Of a stretch of DNA of 64,000 nt, positions 53,828 to 63,920 are shown piece by piece (position 1 is the first letter of the stretch; every line of letters begins with the position of its first letter). Location: the NCBI RefSeq assembly GCF_002217985.1, contig NZ_BCMI01000001.1, forward strand, positions 1-64,000, written 5' to 3'. The stretch comes from Secundilactobacillus pentosiphilus (GTDB lineage: Bacteria > Bacillota > Bacilli > Lactobacillales > Lactobacillaceae). Made by a program: the position numbers and the translations under genes. The notes under the pieces are model-generated. The model was not told where the DNA came from and did not search any database. It worked only from the letters and a program-made list of their open reading frames with translations.

Positions 53828-55480
53828 ATGGCTGACAATACAGTATCAACAACAACGGATCTGGATACTTTTGAAAAAGTTGACGAATCTGAATTAAGTA
53901 AATTCACCAAACTATCTAATTTTGAAGTTTCTGCAATCTTTTTACAGTACGCTCAAAATAACCTTAGAGACAACCGTGTAATTAACGCAGGACGTGGTAA
54001 TCCAAACTGGATCAATACGTTGTCTCGTGCCGCTTTTGCTAAATTAGTTCAGTTTGGGATTGACGAGTCGGGCAATACCTTTCAGCGTGATGATGGGGTA
54101 ATGGCCGGCTATATTGAGTCCAATGGTGTTGCCGACAGGGTACTGAACAAGTTATCTGACACTGATACCGTAGATCAATTTATTCGTTCATCCATTGATT
54201 ATGGTGCAAATAAATTAGGCTTTGATAAAGATGCCTTTGTAGCAGAATTATTGAATGGTGTCATTGGTAACAATTACCCAGTCCCATCACGTTCTCTTAA
54301 GTACACTGAAGACATTTTGAAGCAATATTTACAAAAGAATTTATTTAAAGATGCTGACTTAGCTGATGAAACGGACGTTTTCCCAACTGAAGGCGGAACG
54401 GCTGCAATGGTTTATTTATTCCAAGAACTAAGTCAATCACACATTCTAAAACCTGGTGACACGATTGCTATTAATTCACCAATCTTCACACCATACCTTC
54501 AAATTCCAGAATTGCGCGAATACAATCTTAAGATTGTTAAATTAGCCGCAACTGAGGACGAGAATTGGCAAATGACTGATGAGCAAATGGATGTTTTAAA
54601 GGATCCTAGAATTAAAGCGTTCTTCGATGTTAACCCAACAAATCCAGCAGCTCGTGCATACAGTCCACACACTCTTGACAAATTTAAGGATGTCGTTAAA
54701 GAAAATCCAAACCTTATCGTCGTTACTGATGATGTTTATGGGACTTTTGCTGATGATTATCAATCTATCTACGCATCTATTCCTGAAAACACGTTGCTTG
54801 TATACTCATTCTCAAAGCTATATGGTGCAACTGGCCATCGCTTGGGCTTGATTGCCATGGACAAGAACAATGTTTGTGACAAGATGATTAAGGAAGAAAC
54901 AGCTAAAGATCCAGAAATCAAGAAAGAATTCGATGAACGTTATTCAATGGTTGTTACTGAACCTGAGGACATGAAGTTTATTGATCGTACTGTTGCTGAC
55001 AGTCGTGCTATTGGGTTGTACCACACATCTGGATTATCAACCCCACAACAGATCATGATGGATTTGTTTGCTATGAACAGTTTGATTTCAGGCGACGTGG
55101 TAGATGATTATCTTGTTGAATCTAAGAAATTAGTTAACTACCGTTACCATGCACTTTGGGATGAAATCGGTGTAAACGTTGATAATTCTCATGGAAATAC
55201 TAAGTACTACACTCTAGTTAATATTTATGATTTAGTTGAAAAAATTCATGGTGCTGATTTTGCAGAGTACTTCCGTAACCATTATTCATATCTTAGCTTC
55301 CCATATCGACTTGCTCGTGAATTTGGCGCGGTTGTAATGGATGCTTCTGGATTTGGAGCAAATGAAGGATACGTACGTATTTCGTTAGCAAACTTAACTT
55401 CTGCTGATTACCGCGATTTGGCACATTGCATGAAGACGTTAATTGACGAATATTATCTAGAATTTCGGGCAAACAAATAA
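53828..55480 (+). CDS. aspD: L-aspartate 4-decarboxylase (bifunctional aspartate aminotransferase type)
   Basis: The 550-aa fold-type I PLP enzyme converts L-aspartate to L-alanine and CO2, with a side aminotransferase activity. The PLP lysine is Lys330 in VYSFSKLYGATGHRLG; other landmarks are RGNPNW near residue 57, PTEGGTAAMVYLFQEL and DVNPTNPAARAYS. The size matches AspD of other lactic bacteria. The start is ATG 53828 with TGAGG 9 nt upstream; an in-frame ATG at 53774 lies inside the operator. It is followed at 27 nt by its transporter gene. Confidence 0.94.
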   Translation: MADNTVSTTTDLDTFEKVDESELSKFTKLSNFEVSAIFLQYAQNNLRDNRVINAGRGNPNWINTLSRAAFAKLVQFGIDESGNTFQRDDGVMAGYIESNGVADRVLNKLSDTDTVDQFIRSSIDYGANKLGFDKDAFVAELLNGVIGNNYPVPSRSLKYTEDILKQYLQKNLFKDADLADETDVFPTEGGTAAMVYLFQELSQSHILKPGDTIAINSPIFTPYLQIPELREYNLKIVKLAATEDENWQMTDEQMDVLKDPRIKAFFDVNPTNPAARAYSPHTLDKFKDVVKENPNLIVVTDDVYGTFADDYQSIYASIPENTLLVYSFSKLYGATGHRLGLIAMDKNNVCDKMIKEETAKDPEIKKEFDERYSMVVTEPEDMKFIDRTVADSRAIGLYHTSGLSTPQQIMMDLFAMNSLISGDVVDDYLVESKKLVNYRYHALWDEIGVNVDNSHGNTKYYTLVNIYDLVEKIHGADFAEYFRNHYSYLSFPYRLAREFGAVVMDASGFGANEGYVRISLANLTSADYRDLAHCMKTLIDEYYLEFRANK

Positions 55481-55507
55481 TATTTAGGAAGCGCAGGCAG
55501 GATAGTT

Positions 55508-57154
55508 ATGAATTCACTAGCAAGTTTTATGGTTGCAACTCCTATTTTCTCAATTTTTATTTGCCTAGGCTTGGGATACCTGTTAGGCAAGGTTAAGTTT
55601 GGTTCCTTTAACCTTGGTGCTACAGTTGGTGTCTTAATCGTCTCATTAATTATTGGGCAAGTTGGAGTATTTACCAGAGATAAGGTTCTTGGCTCTATTT
55701 TCTTCGACGCATTTATGTTTGCGGTCGGATATAGAGTTGGACCATCATTCGTTTCAAGTATGAAAAAGTTTGGGACGAAAATTGTTATTCAAAGTTTGTT
55801 TTATTTGATGTCAGCCTTTTTAGTGGCTTTGGCATGTTTCAAGATTTTCCACGTTGGGCCAGGGATCGCTGCTGGTACTATCGCTGGTTCATTAACGCAA
55901 TCAGCTGTTATTGGTAGTTCTTTGCAGACCATTACCAAGTTACCAGTTAGTGCGGCAGTGAAATCAACGTATGCAGCGCAGATACCAATTGTGTATGCAC
56001 TGACATACGTGTTCGGTACCATTGGTGTATTGATCTTTCTACGTGATATCGCACCTAAACTGTTACACATCGACATCAAAAAGCAATCTACAGATGTTGC
56101 ATTGAAGATGAAATTTCATACAGCACAACCAACTCGGACTAGAATCAGAACGTTTGAAATTCTGAGTGAATCACGTTTTATTGGCTGGACATTACCAGTA
56201 TTAAGTAAATCAATTGGCTATGGCGTTGTAGTTCTGAAGGGCTATCACAATGGCAATCCTATTGACGATAACTATGAACTTCAAGCTGGTGACCAAGTTA
56301 CACTTGCTGGCTATATGAATGATGTTTCTAAGGCTGCTAATGGTGAAGATGTTTCTGAAGTTGGGAATCCTAAATCTCGCTTTAAAGAAAAGATGTTTGT
56401 TATTGGTCGTCATTTTAAGGCTAGTCAAATTCAAAAGTTACAAAGTAATGGTGTTTTTGTTAACTTCTTTAGTCCCAAAGATGGCAACGAACAAAAGGTA
56501 GAAGATTTGCGTGCTGGCTCAATCATCGGATTAACTGGTACTGGTGAATCAGAAGTAGTCAAAGACACGTTGAAACAAATGGGTTCTTGGCGTTCTGAAC
56601 GTGATGCCATTAATTACGCTCTGTTCTGTTTCGGTATCGCATTCAGTGCGTTGCTAGGTGTCGTTGGTATAAAGGCTAATGGCATTCCACTTGAACTTGG
56701 TGATGGTACTGCTGCCTTACTGTTAGGGTTAGTTATGAGTATCTGGGTCAACCGGTATCAATCGCTTGATTCTATTCCCGATAGCGTCATGATGTTTTTT
56801 CAAAGCCTTGGATTAAACTTGTTTATTGTTACTGTTGGTCTAAGTGCGGCACGAACATTCGTTGGTGCGTTTAAGTCAATTGGTATTAGTATCTTCCTGA
56901 TCGGAGCGATTATTTCGATTTTGCCTCATATTATTGCTCTATACTTCGGCAAATGGGTATTGCATATGGAGCCAATCTCACTTATTGGTTCGTTAACTGG
57001 TGCTGATACGTTATCAGCTGGATTAAATGCGATTACCGTCAAGTCTGGAGAAATTGGTGGACCTTACTATGCAGCGACCGTAGCGCCAGCTTATGTTATT
57101 GGTAATATTGTATTGACATTGTTGGGACCGATTTTCTTAGTATTATTAAGTTAA
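55508..57154 (+). CDS. aspT: Aspartate:alanine antiporter
   Basis: The 548-aa AAEx-family membrane protein has N- and C-terminal membrane halves (about 1-190 and 380-548) around a large cytosolic region with two TrkA-C-like (RCK_C) segments (…GYGVVVLKGYHNG…DQVTLAG and a second near 290-360). It exchanges external aspartate for internal alanine. Together with AspD this consumes a cytosolic proton and moves charge, generating proton-motive force and raising pH. Signature stretch: AGTIAGSLTQSAVIGSS. Confidence 0.94.
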   Translation: MNSLASFMVATPIFSIFICLGLGYLLGKVKFGSFNLGATVGVLIVSLIIGQVGVFTRDKVLGSIFFDAFMFAVGYRVGPSFVSSMKKFGTKIVIQSLFYLMSAFLVALACFKIFHVGPGIAAGTIAGSLTQSAVIGSSLQTITKLPVSAAVKSTYAAQIPIVYALTYVFGTIGVLIFLRDIAPKLLHIDIKKQSTDVALKMKFHTAQPTRTRIRTFEILSESRFIGWTLPVLSKSIGYGVVVLKGYHNGNPIDDNYELQAGDQVTLAGYMNDVSKAANGEDVSEVGNPKSRFKEKMFVIGRHFKASQIQKLQSNGVFVNFFSPKDGNEQKVEDLRAGSIIGLTGTGESEVVKDTLKQMGSWRSERDAINYALFCFGIAFSALLGVVGIKANGIPLELGDGTAALLLGLVMSIWVNRYQSLDSIPDSVMMFFQSLGLNLFIVTVGLSAARTFVGAFKSIGISIFLIGAIISILPHIIALYFGKWVLHMEPISLIGSLTGADTLSAGLNAITVKSGEIGGPYYAATVAPAYVIGNIVLTLLGPIFLVLLS

Positions 57155-57247
57155 AAAAGAATCCTGAAAATGTAGATTACATTTACGTTGGGTAATCGTT
57201 TAGGTTATCTTTCCAGTAAAAATTCATTTGAACGGAGTCTAGAGAGA

Positions 57248-59032
57248 ATGGAAAGAACAAGCTATGCTGGTTTGGTCGATGCTGATTTAATTGATCAAAA
57301 AGTTGTGTTAGAAGGATGGGTTCAAAAGCGTCGTAATTTAGGCGGATTAATCTTCGTTGATTTAAGAGACCGCGAAGGAATTGTCCAATTAGTATTCAGC
57401 CAAGAGTTTGATGAGAAAGCTTGGCAAGCTGCAGATAAACTGCGCAATGAATACGTTATTGCAATTGAAGGGGTAGTAAAAAGACGTAAGGACGCAGAGA
57501 TTAATCCGAATATGAAGACCGGCGAAGTTGAAGTTGAAGTTCATAAACTGAATGTTTTAGCTAAAGCTGATAATTTACCATTCGAAATTGAAGACGGCAT
57601 CAATGTTTCCGAAGAGCTCAAATTAAAGTATCGTTATTTGGATCTTCGTCGACCAGAAATGCAACGAAATATTCGAATTCGAAGTAAAATCGATCAGGTA
57701 ACTCACAGCTACTTCGATTCACATGATTTTTATGATATTGAAACACCTGATTTGACGGCTTCCACTCCGGAAGGAGCTAGGGACTACTTAGTTCCATCCA
57801 GAGTATATCCAGGTCACTTCTATGCGTTACCTCAATCACCTCAACTTTTTAAGCAATTGCTTATGGGGGCTGGCTTTGATAGGTATTATCAAATTGCGAA
57901 GTGCTTTAGGGATGAAGATTTACGAGGAGATAGGCAACCAGAGTTTAGTCAAATCGATGTAGAAACCAGTTTTCTTAGTGCGGAACAAATTCAAGATCTC
58001 ACTGAAGGATTTTTGAAGAAGGTTATGCATGACGTTCTAGGGATTAACATCAAAACGCCTTTGCCTCGTATCGAGTGGCAAGATGCAATGGATCGGTTTG
58101 GTTCAGAGAAACCAGATGTTCGGTTTGGCATGGAAATTAGGGATCTATCTAAAGTCCTACAACATACTGATTTTAAGGTATTTAAAAATGCGTTAGATAA
58201 TGGTGGCTTTGTAAAAGCAATTTGTGTCTCTGATGGGGCAGAAAAGTATTCGAGAAAAGATCTTGATAAAAAAGAGCAGTATATCGAAAGATTTGGCGCA
58301 AAAGGTTTACCTTGGGTTAAAGTAACTGAAGATGGATTCTCTGGCCCAATTGCAAAATTTATCAATGATTATTCAGACGATATTTGCAAAGTTTATGATG
58401 CTAAGCCTGGGGACTTAATCCTATTTGCTTCGGACACTTTCAAGGTTGTCTCTGATACTTTGGGGTATTTGAGAAAATCCATCGCACATGAGATGAATTT
58501 GATTGATGAGTCAGAGTTTGCCTATGTTTGGGTGGTCAATTGGCCATTGTTTGAATATGATGAGGGAGATCAACGTTGGGTTCCAGCGCATCATCCATTC
58601 ACAATGCCAAATGAGGAAGATCTGCATTATCTTAATGACGGTGAAGATCCTCACAAGGCGCATGCACAAAGTTACGACATCATTTTAAATGGTCAAGAAA
58701 TTGGTGGTGGTTCGATTCGTATCCACACCAAAGAAATCCAAGAAAAAGTCTTGAAAGCTTTAGGCTTTACTCACGAAAGAGCACAAAAATCATTTGGATT
58801 CTTAATCAACGCATTCGACAAAGGATTTCCGCCTCATGGTGGTATCGCAATTGGAATCGATCGTTTCACGATGATGTTGGCTGGACGTCATAATATTCGT
58901 GATGTGGTAGCATTCCCAAAGAATTCGAAAGCAACTGAGCCTATGACGGGTGCGCCTGCGGCAGTTACGGACGACCAGCTGAAAGAATTGGGTATTCAAA
59001 CAATTCATAAGAGTGACGATTCAGATTCTTAA
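57248..59032 (+). CDS. aspS: Aspartyl-tRNA synthetase (cluster copy)
   Basis: 594 aa, bacterial type. An OB-fold anticodon domain ([32 protein letters not shown]) is followed by the class II core with motif 2 ([26 protein letters not shown]), a GAD insertion domain at about 290-420, and motif 3 ([21 protein letters not shown]). The start is ATG 57248, which gives the conserved MERTSYAGL; the ribosome site is moderate. It is the third gene of the aspartate cluster. A hisS-aspS pair is the usual housekeeping arrangement in lactobacilli, so this may be a second copy; that cannot be seen here. Confidence 0.94.
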   Translation: MERTSYAGLVDADLIDQKVVLEGWVQKRRNLGGLIFVDLRDREGIVQLVFSQEFDEKAWQAADKLRNEYVIAIEGVVKRRKDAEINPNMKTGEVEVEVHKLNVLAKADNLPFEIEDGINVSEELKLKYRYLDLRRPEMQRNIRIRSKIDQVTHSYFDSHDFYDIETPDLTASTPEGARDYLVPSRVYPGHFYALPQSPQLFKQLLMGAGFDRYYQIAKCFRDEDLRGDRQPEFSQIDVETSFLSAEQIQDLTEGFLKKVMHDVLGINIKTPLPRIEWQDAMDRFGSEKPDVRFGMEIRDLSKVLQHTDFKVFKNALDNGGFVKAICVSDGAEKYSRKDLDKKEQYIERFGAKGLPWVKVTEDGFSGPIAKFINDYSDDICKVYDAKPGDLILFASDTFKVVSDTLGYLRKSIAHEMNLIDESEFAYVWVVNWPLFEYDEGDQRWVPAHHPFTMPNEEDLHYLNDGEDPHKAHAQSYDIILNGQEIGGGSIRIHTKEIQEKVLKALGFTHERAQKSFGFLINAFDKGFPPHGGIAIGIDRFTMMLAGRHNIRDVVAFPKNSKATEPMTGAPAAVTDDQLKELGIQTIHKSDDSDS

Positions 59033-59086
59033 TGGTTAACGAGGTTTGTATTCAATTCGAGATTAAATAGATTTAAGGAGGGTTGT

Positions 59087-59812
59087 ATGATGAAACATTT
59101 CTTTACAATTATTGGTGGTATGGGTACTGAAGCAACTGAAACTTATATTCATCAGTTGAACGATAGAACACCTGCAAAACAAGACCAAGACTATTTAAAC
59201 TATATTTTGGTAAACCATGCTACGATTCCTGATCGGACAACTTATATTAAGGATCACAGCAAGCCCAATCCACTTATACCTCTTTTGGAAGATGTTAAAG
59301 CTCAGAGCAAACTTGGACCAGATTTCTTCGTGTTACCTTGCAATACTGCTCATTATTTCTATGATGAGATGCAGGCTGCGACAGATGTCCCAATTCTGCA
59401 TATGCCACGTGAGGCTGTGAAGGAAATTAAGTCTAAGTATCCTAAGGCACGTAAAATTGGATTGATTGCGACTGAAGGTACGATCTACGATCACATTTAT
59501 GATCATGAAATTATGAATGCTGGTTATGATTTCTTGGCACCTAGTAAGTCAGTTCAAGAAAAAACTAATGCTTTAATTTACGATAACATTAAGGAAAACA
59601 ATTATGTTGATCGTGATTTATATCACGGCTTAGTAGACCAAATGTTTGAAGAGACTAACTGTGATGCGTTAGTTCTTGGTTGCACAGAGCTTTCATTAGC
59701 ACAGGATCGTGAACCAGTTACAGATAAACCAGTGATCGATAGTCAATCTATTATTGTTGACAGGTCTTTGGAGTTAGCATTAAAGGAACAAAAAGCTGTT
59801 GTCCAACAATAA
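59087..59812 (+). CDS. Aspartate racemase
   Basis: The 241-aa Asp/Glu racemase-family enzyme has the two catalytic cysteines Cys85 (LPCNTAH) and Cys199 (LGCTEL). It interconverts L- and D-aspartate without a cofactor. AAGGAGG lies before ATG 59087 (ATG 59090 is equally possible). As the last gene of the cluster it likely feeds D-Asp to the wall ligase encoded upstream. Glutamate racemase is less likely given the context and the LGC-TEL spacing of the aspartate branch. Confidence 0.9.
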   Translation: MMKHFFTIIGGMGTEATETYIHQLNDRTPAKQDQDYLNYILVNHATIPDRTTYIKDHSKPNPLIPLLEDVKAQSKLGPDFFVLPCNTAHYFYDEMQAATDVPILHMPREAVKEIKSKYPKARKIGLIATEGTIYDHIYDHEIMNAGYDFLAPSKSVQEKTNALIYDNIKENNYVDRDLYHGLVDQMFEETNCDALVLGCTELSLAQDREPVTDKPVIDSQSIIVDRSLELALKEQKAVVQQ

Positions 59813-59921
59813 GTAGTTAGACTTTAAAACAGATTGAGAGTTCTTTTGACGTCAGTTGATTCCTTGTTAACATAGTTGTAAAATTTCAAAGAATTTGAGG
59901 TATCGTTCAGATTCTAAGAAT

Positions 59922-59969
59922 AAAACAGTACGACAATTTCCAGTTTTGGATATTTGCCGTGCTGTTTTT
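59922..59969 (+). terminator. Terminator of the aspartate cluster
   Basis: AAACAG-TACG…CGTG-CTGTTT with an interior loop and a run of five T, 110 nt after the racemase stop. Confidence 0.65.
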
Positions 59970-60405
59970 GATTATTCCAACAAAAATAGACCTTATTTTA
60001 AAGTTAATTGATGAAGGAATGGCGTTAAGGTGCTTTCTTGGGGCAACGAAGATTCTGGTTGTGCTTTTAAAGTTTTGCAGTAACCATGGAAATTAAATTC
60101 AAATGATACTTGCTTTTCTAGTTGTTAACCGTTCATTTTAAGGTTAAATTTGGTTAAATTTAGTTTATTTCGACACCTTCAAAGATTCGTACTATTTAAT
60201 AGATAAGCTTTTTTAGATTAATAAGCTTTAATTGAGAAAAGCTGGCCAGTATTTGGATTCATAAAAATTGCTTAAATATAATAACATTCTAAAAAGGTCA
60301 AATCAAATTCTCATTATAATTATTGAAAATTCTCTGAATCCCTGATATTATAGGGCGAAATATTTAATTTATTTCTAATTGATTACTTATAATTCTCATT
60401 TTTAC
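59970..60405. other. AT-rich gene-free stretch
   Basis: No gene or clear RNA seen. It marks the right border of the AT-rich aspartate region. Confidence 0.35.
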
Positions 60406-60433
60406 TTGAGTTTAAATTTTTTTAAGCTACAAT
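60406..60433 (+). promoter_or_regulatory. Promoter of the PEPCK-like gene
   Basis: TTGAGT and TACAAT are separated by 16 nt, 43 nt before ATG 60476. Confidence 0.55.
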
Positions 60434-60475
60434 AGAACTATGCAAGACAATTGCATTGGAAGGAGAATTGTCCAC

Positions 60476-62176
60476 ATGACTGAGTCAGGAAAAGTTGAAA
60501 CGTCTGCGTTATATATGAATCCAAGTCGAGATGTTGCGGTGCTTAATTATACGAACAAATATATCTCTGATATCTTTGCCTTAATTAATAGTAAAGAAGC
60601 AGAGGAAGTTGTTCGATTATTTCTAGAGGATCGGCATCATACTGCTGAAAGCCAACGAAACGATTTTGAGGATGCAGATCCGCAAACTTACATTGATACA
60701 TTGAAGGCAGTTCTACTTGATCGTCCCGACGCTTACGATACATATAATCGGGATGAGATTTTGTTTAGCGTTGAAGAGCTGTATTCATACTACCGTTCGT
60801 ACCTTCGAGTTGGCGTTATCAATTTGCATGGTAGTGAAGCAACCGCGAAGAACTTCATGCAAATGGATAATCAGTTTAACGACGTTGTGATTGAAGCTTA
60901 TCGAACAATTGAAGAAAAGCTTCAGGGTTTCCGTATTAAAACTTATCGGCAGGTCAGTGCCGGGACTTCCGCATGTGTCCTGACTCAGTCGCTGGACTGG
61001 CCGATTCCAAAAGGCTATGAAGCATTAAAGCCAATCCGCTTCCTGGAAACTTTAATGTTACGGCCGCCAATGATGATGAAAACTCCTTCTAATAAGCGTG
61101 AAGGGACCTTTACAGCGGTACCTGATAACCCGATTAATAAATTTCACGGATCACGCAGCGAGTGGTACTGCTTCCCAGCAAAAATTGGTGAAAGCTTAGC
61201 TTATATTTACTTCCACCGTGATTACTTCGTTAGTGGTGTTTCACTAGCCAACTTGTTTGAAGTCGCTAGTGCTAAAGAAGTTGCTGGTCATAAGCCAGAC
61301 GAGATTTTACTGTTTGGTTTACCAGAGACTGAGGGCGATGTTTGCCACTACCACCACGATGAAGAAAACGATATCTGGGTCGGTGAAGTACCTTACAACG
61401 ATAAGACCACTTACTTCGGCTACATGAAGAAGATGTGCTTAACGTTGCATAACCTGCACATGATTTATGAAAAGCGTTTGCCAATTCATGGTTCAATGGT
61501 TCGCATCAAGTTTGCTAACGGTAAGAACAAGAACGTGGTCTTCTTTGGTGACTCTGGTGCCGGCAAGTCAGAATCCTTGGAAGCACTGCAAGAAATTGCC
61601 GATGACAAGATTTTGAGTTTGGAAACCATTTTCGATGACATGGGTAGCTTTGCTTTAACGGATGATGGTGATTTGTACGCGCAAGGGACTGAAATCGGTG
61701 CCTTTGTTCGACTGGACGATTTAAGTTCAGCGGTGGCCTTCAATAACATGGACCGTGGTGTGTACTTGAACCCTGACCGGAAGAACGCTCGGGTCATCAT
61801 TCCTGCTGATACGTACAATCGGGTCGTCAAGCACCATGGCGTTGATATGTGGGTCTACGCTAATAACTACGATAAAGATATTGGTATTCACCGCTTCGAC
61901 ACTGAAAAGGAAGCTAAGGCAACCTTCATTGAAGGTAAGCGGTTCGCCTTAGGGACCACTGATGAAGTCGGTATGAGTACCACCTTCTTCGCTAACCCAT
62001 TTGGGCCAGTGCAAGAAGAAGAAAGAACTCGTCCAATTATCGATAAGGTGTTCAAACACTTCTTTGATAAGGGGACGTACGTTGGTGAAATTTATACTCA
62101 CCTTGGTACGGATAAGAGTAAAGATAGTTTGAATGAAAGTGCTAAGCAGCTGTTGGATGTGCTGTGGAATAGCTAG
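60476..62176 (+). CDS. Phosphoenolpyruvate carboxykinase-like P-loop protein
   Basis: About 566 aa. A P-loop of the PEPCK/HPr-kinase superfamily type is clear (VVFFGDSGAGKSESLEAL near residue 360), with SLETIFDDMG downstream in the position of the metal-binding Asp motif. The N-terminal ~190 residues are helical and specific to this group. Lactobacillus proteins of this kind are named PEP carboxykinase (ATP). The activity (oxaloacetate to PEP) is inferred, and the loop is closer to HPr kinase than to classical GxSGTGKTT. The start is ATG 60476, with AAGGAG 10 nt upstream. Confidence 0.7.
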   Translation: MTESGKVETSALYMNPSRDVAVLNYTNKYISDIFALINSKEAEEVVRLFLEDRHHTAESQRNDFEDADPQTYIDTLKAVLLDRPDAYDTYNRDEILFSVEELYSYYRSYLRVGVINLHGSEATAKNFMQMDNQFNDVVIEAYRTIEEKLQGFRIKTYRQVSAGTSACVLTQSLDWPIPKGYEALKPIRFLETLMLRPPMMMKTPSNKREGTFTAVPDNPINKFHGSRSEWYCFPAKIGESLAYIYFHRDYFVSGVSLANLFEVASAKEVAGHKPDEILLFGLPETEGDVCHYHHDEENDIWVGEVPYNDKTTYFGYMKKMCLTLHNLHMIYEKRLPIHGSMVRIKFANGKNKNVVFFGDSGAGKSESLEALQEIADDKILSLETIFDDMGSFALTDDGDLYAQGTEIGAFVRLDDLSSAVAFNNMDRGVYLNPDRKNARVIIPADTYNRVVKHHGVDMWVYANNYDKDIGIHRFDTEKEAKATFIEGKRFALGTTDEVGMSTTFFANPFGPVQEEERTRPIIDKVFKHFFDKGTYVGEIYTHLGTDKSKDSLNESAKQLLDVLWNS

Positions 62177-62179
62177 AGC

Positions 62180-62349
62180 GTGAACCACGACGGTTAGATA
62201 GCGGCGTGTAAGACAAGGACCACCTAAATCCCTGAACTTGGGATTTAGGTGGTCCTTGTCTTACACATAGCTATCTGTCGTGGTGAACGCGTTTCGGCAA
62301 TGTAATATTAATGATCCCCGACCTTGGGGTTGGGGTGGTCCTTCTTCTC
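62180..62349. repeat. Nested hairpin element C with a decayed half-copy
   Basis: A perfect 27-bp stem with a 7-nt loop (62206-62266, core TAAATCCC…GGGATTTA) is enclosed by a second stem (CCACGAC…AGATAGC with GCTATCT-GTCGTGG, ending near 62282). The stretch 62313-62349 (GATCCCCGACCTTGGGG…GGTGGTCCTT) looks like a degraded copy of the right half. It lies between convergent genes. Confidence 0.65.
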
Positions 62350-62383
62350 AAAATATCTAAATGAAATGTCCGCTTAGTATCTT

Positions 62384-63331
62384 TTAGTAGGTAGAAAAGT
62401 TAGTATCCTTCTTAAAACTTTGATTACTTCTGTTCAGCCCCGTAATCAGGTTCGAAATATCACCAGCAAGCTGGCCACTGTAAGCACTGCCGCTAGTATC
62501 CAATGATGAGCCCATTACATGATGAAGTTCATAATTGACATACTCACTTTCACTCATCTTCGAAAATGATTTCAGCCGATTATATTCTTTATCATAAGCT
62601 TTCATGGATGGTACTTCTTTGGCAAATCTTGGTCGGAAGTACTCGTAAACTCGCATAACGAATTTAACGTTTTCAACGGGATCGGAAGTATCATCGTCTT
62701 CATTATTTGAATCAATTTGTTCTGAGTTATCTAAGGCGTCGGTAACGACATCACCAAGAGCTGTAAAGTTATTGTCCGCCATTGATTTTTCAAAGTTACT
62801 CTCGGTTAAGGTCATCCAATGTGAAGGCCAGCCATAATTGGAGTATGCAGTTCCCGGTTCAACCTTACTCAATTCATTTAAAGCTTGCTGACGTTCTTTT
62901 TCCGTTCTGAGCAAACTGATGGCGCTTTTCATGAACGCAATATCTTTTTTAGGTTGGCTTTGACTGACTTTGTGGTATAAATGCTTGTGCCATGTCCAGC
63001 CGGCCAGCCGAGGTTCACTAATTGTCATGCCGGGAATCATGGCGCCAACACCGTAATAGATTGCTTTTTTTCCAGCTGGCGTTTTGACCGTTGCTTTATA
63101 CAAAGTACCAAAATAAGTTGATTTATGGCGGTCTTTAGACGTGACTTTCTTAGTAAATTTTTCGTTCCAAATCGTTCCTTTGACCCAGTATCTCTGAGGA
63201 TTTTTGATCTTCGAAATTTTTTCGATTTTATAGTGACTTTTAGCGGATGCTGAAGTGTTTGCTATTCCTAGAAAAGCTAAAAAAGATAGCGAACATACTG
63301 CTGCCATTAAGAAAAATTTTTTTCGCTTCAT
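62384..63331 (-). CDS. Secreted protein of unknown function
   Basis: 315 aa. A classical signal peptide (KRKKFFLMAAVCSLSFLAF, cleavage likely after ASA at residue 30) is followed by a hydrophilic domain with many Lys/Ser/Asp, a YKATVKTPAGKKAIYYGVG strand region and a Ser/Gly-rich C-terminus. There is no LPxTG, LysM or lipobox. ATG 63331 follows GGGGGG. No family recognised. It may be exported or cell-associated. Confidence 0.8.
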   Translation of the reverse strand: MKRKKFFLMAAVCSLSFLAFLGIANTSASAKSHYKIEKISKIKNPQRYWVKGTIWNEKFTKKVTSKDRHKSTYFGTLYKATVKTPAGKKAIYYGVGAMIPGMTISEPRLAGWTWHKHLYHKVSQSQPKKDIAFMKSAISLLRTEKERQQALNELSKVEPGTAYSNYGWPSHWMTLTESNFEKSMADNNFTALGDVVTDALDNSEQIDSNNEDDDTSDPVENVKFVMRVYEYFRPRFAKEVPSMKAYDKEYNRLKSFSKMSESEYVNYELHHVMGSSLDTSGSAYSGQLAGDISNLITGLNRSNQSFKKDTNFSTY

Positions 63332-63626
63332 AAGTTTCCCCCCAAGTCTTCAAATCAATAGACAACGTTACTTATCTGCCAATGACCAATGGTGACATTA
63401 ACTTTACTTGATATTATCATCAGGCAGTTAGATGTTCAAGCAGATATTATTCAATCATAATGGTTTATTTGCCGTCGAAAAATTGAAATTTTCAATAAGT
63501 AATTGTTACCGACAGATGTATCTGTTACGAAATGATTAACATTATGTAAACTCACTTCATTTTTCTTGCTAGTCGATTGATTTGCAGATATAATACTTTC
63601 AAATCGAAGTAAAAAGGGATGGTAAC
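63332..63626. other. Divergent intergenic region
   Basis: Just under 300 nt, AT-rich, holding the promoters of two divergent genes. No RNA or repeat recognised. Confidence 0.4.
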
Positions 63627-63857
63627 GTGCAATTAATTTTTACAAGACTGCTATGGTCAACGTTAATGGTGACAGGGCTAATTGGGTCAATTATTGGCTT
63701 CGTACTGCCAATCATCCCGGGAATTCCGTTCATGATCTTAATGATTTATAGTCTGAAAAAACTCTCACCAGCATTTCACCGTTGGCTGAGCCGAACACGG
63801 CTGGCAGAATGGTTAAAAAAACATCAGCCAGCGTTAGCAAAATGGCTGGTTAATTAA
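63627..63857 (+). CDS. Small membrane protein, DUF454-like
   Basis: 76 aa. One or two hydrophobic segments with the turn LPIIPGIPFMI resemble the PxxPTxPF motif of YbaN/DUF454 and related PGPGW proteins, followed by an amphipathic basic helix (FHRWLSRTRLAEWLKKH). The start is GTG 63627 with AAGGGA upstream. Function unknown. It has its own terminator. Confidence 0.7.
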   Translation: MQLIFTRLLWSTLMVTGLIGSIIGFVLPIIPGIPFMILMIYSLKKLSPAFHRWLSRTRLAEWLKKHQPALAKWLVN

Positions 63858-63866
63858 ATAAGTACC

Positions 63867-63912
63867 AAAACGGGACTTAAACAGCAATAAAACGCTGTTT
63901 GGGTCCCGTTTA
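63867..63912. terminator. Bidirectional terminator
   Basis: AAACGGGAC…AAACAGC / GCTGTTT…GTCCCGTTT, an 18-bp near-perfect stem between the convergent DUF454-like gene and the gene entering from the right. Confidence 0.85.
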
Positions 63913-63920
63913 GTTTCGGC

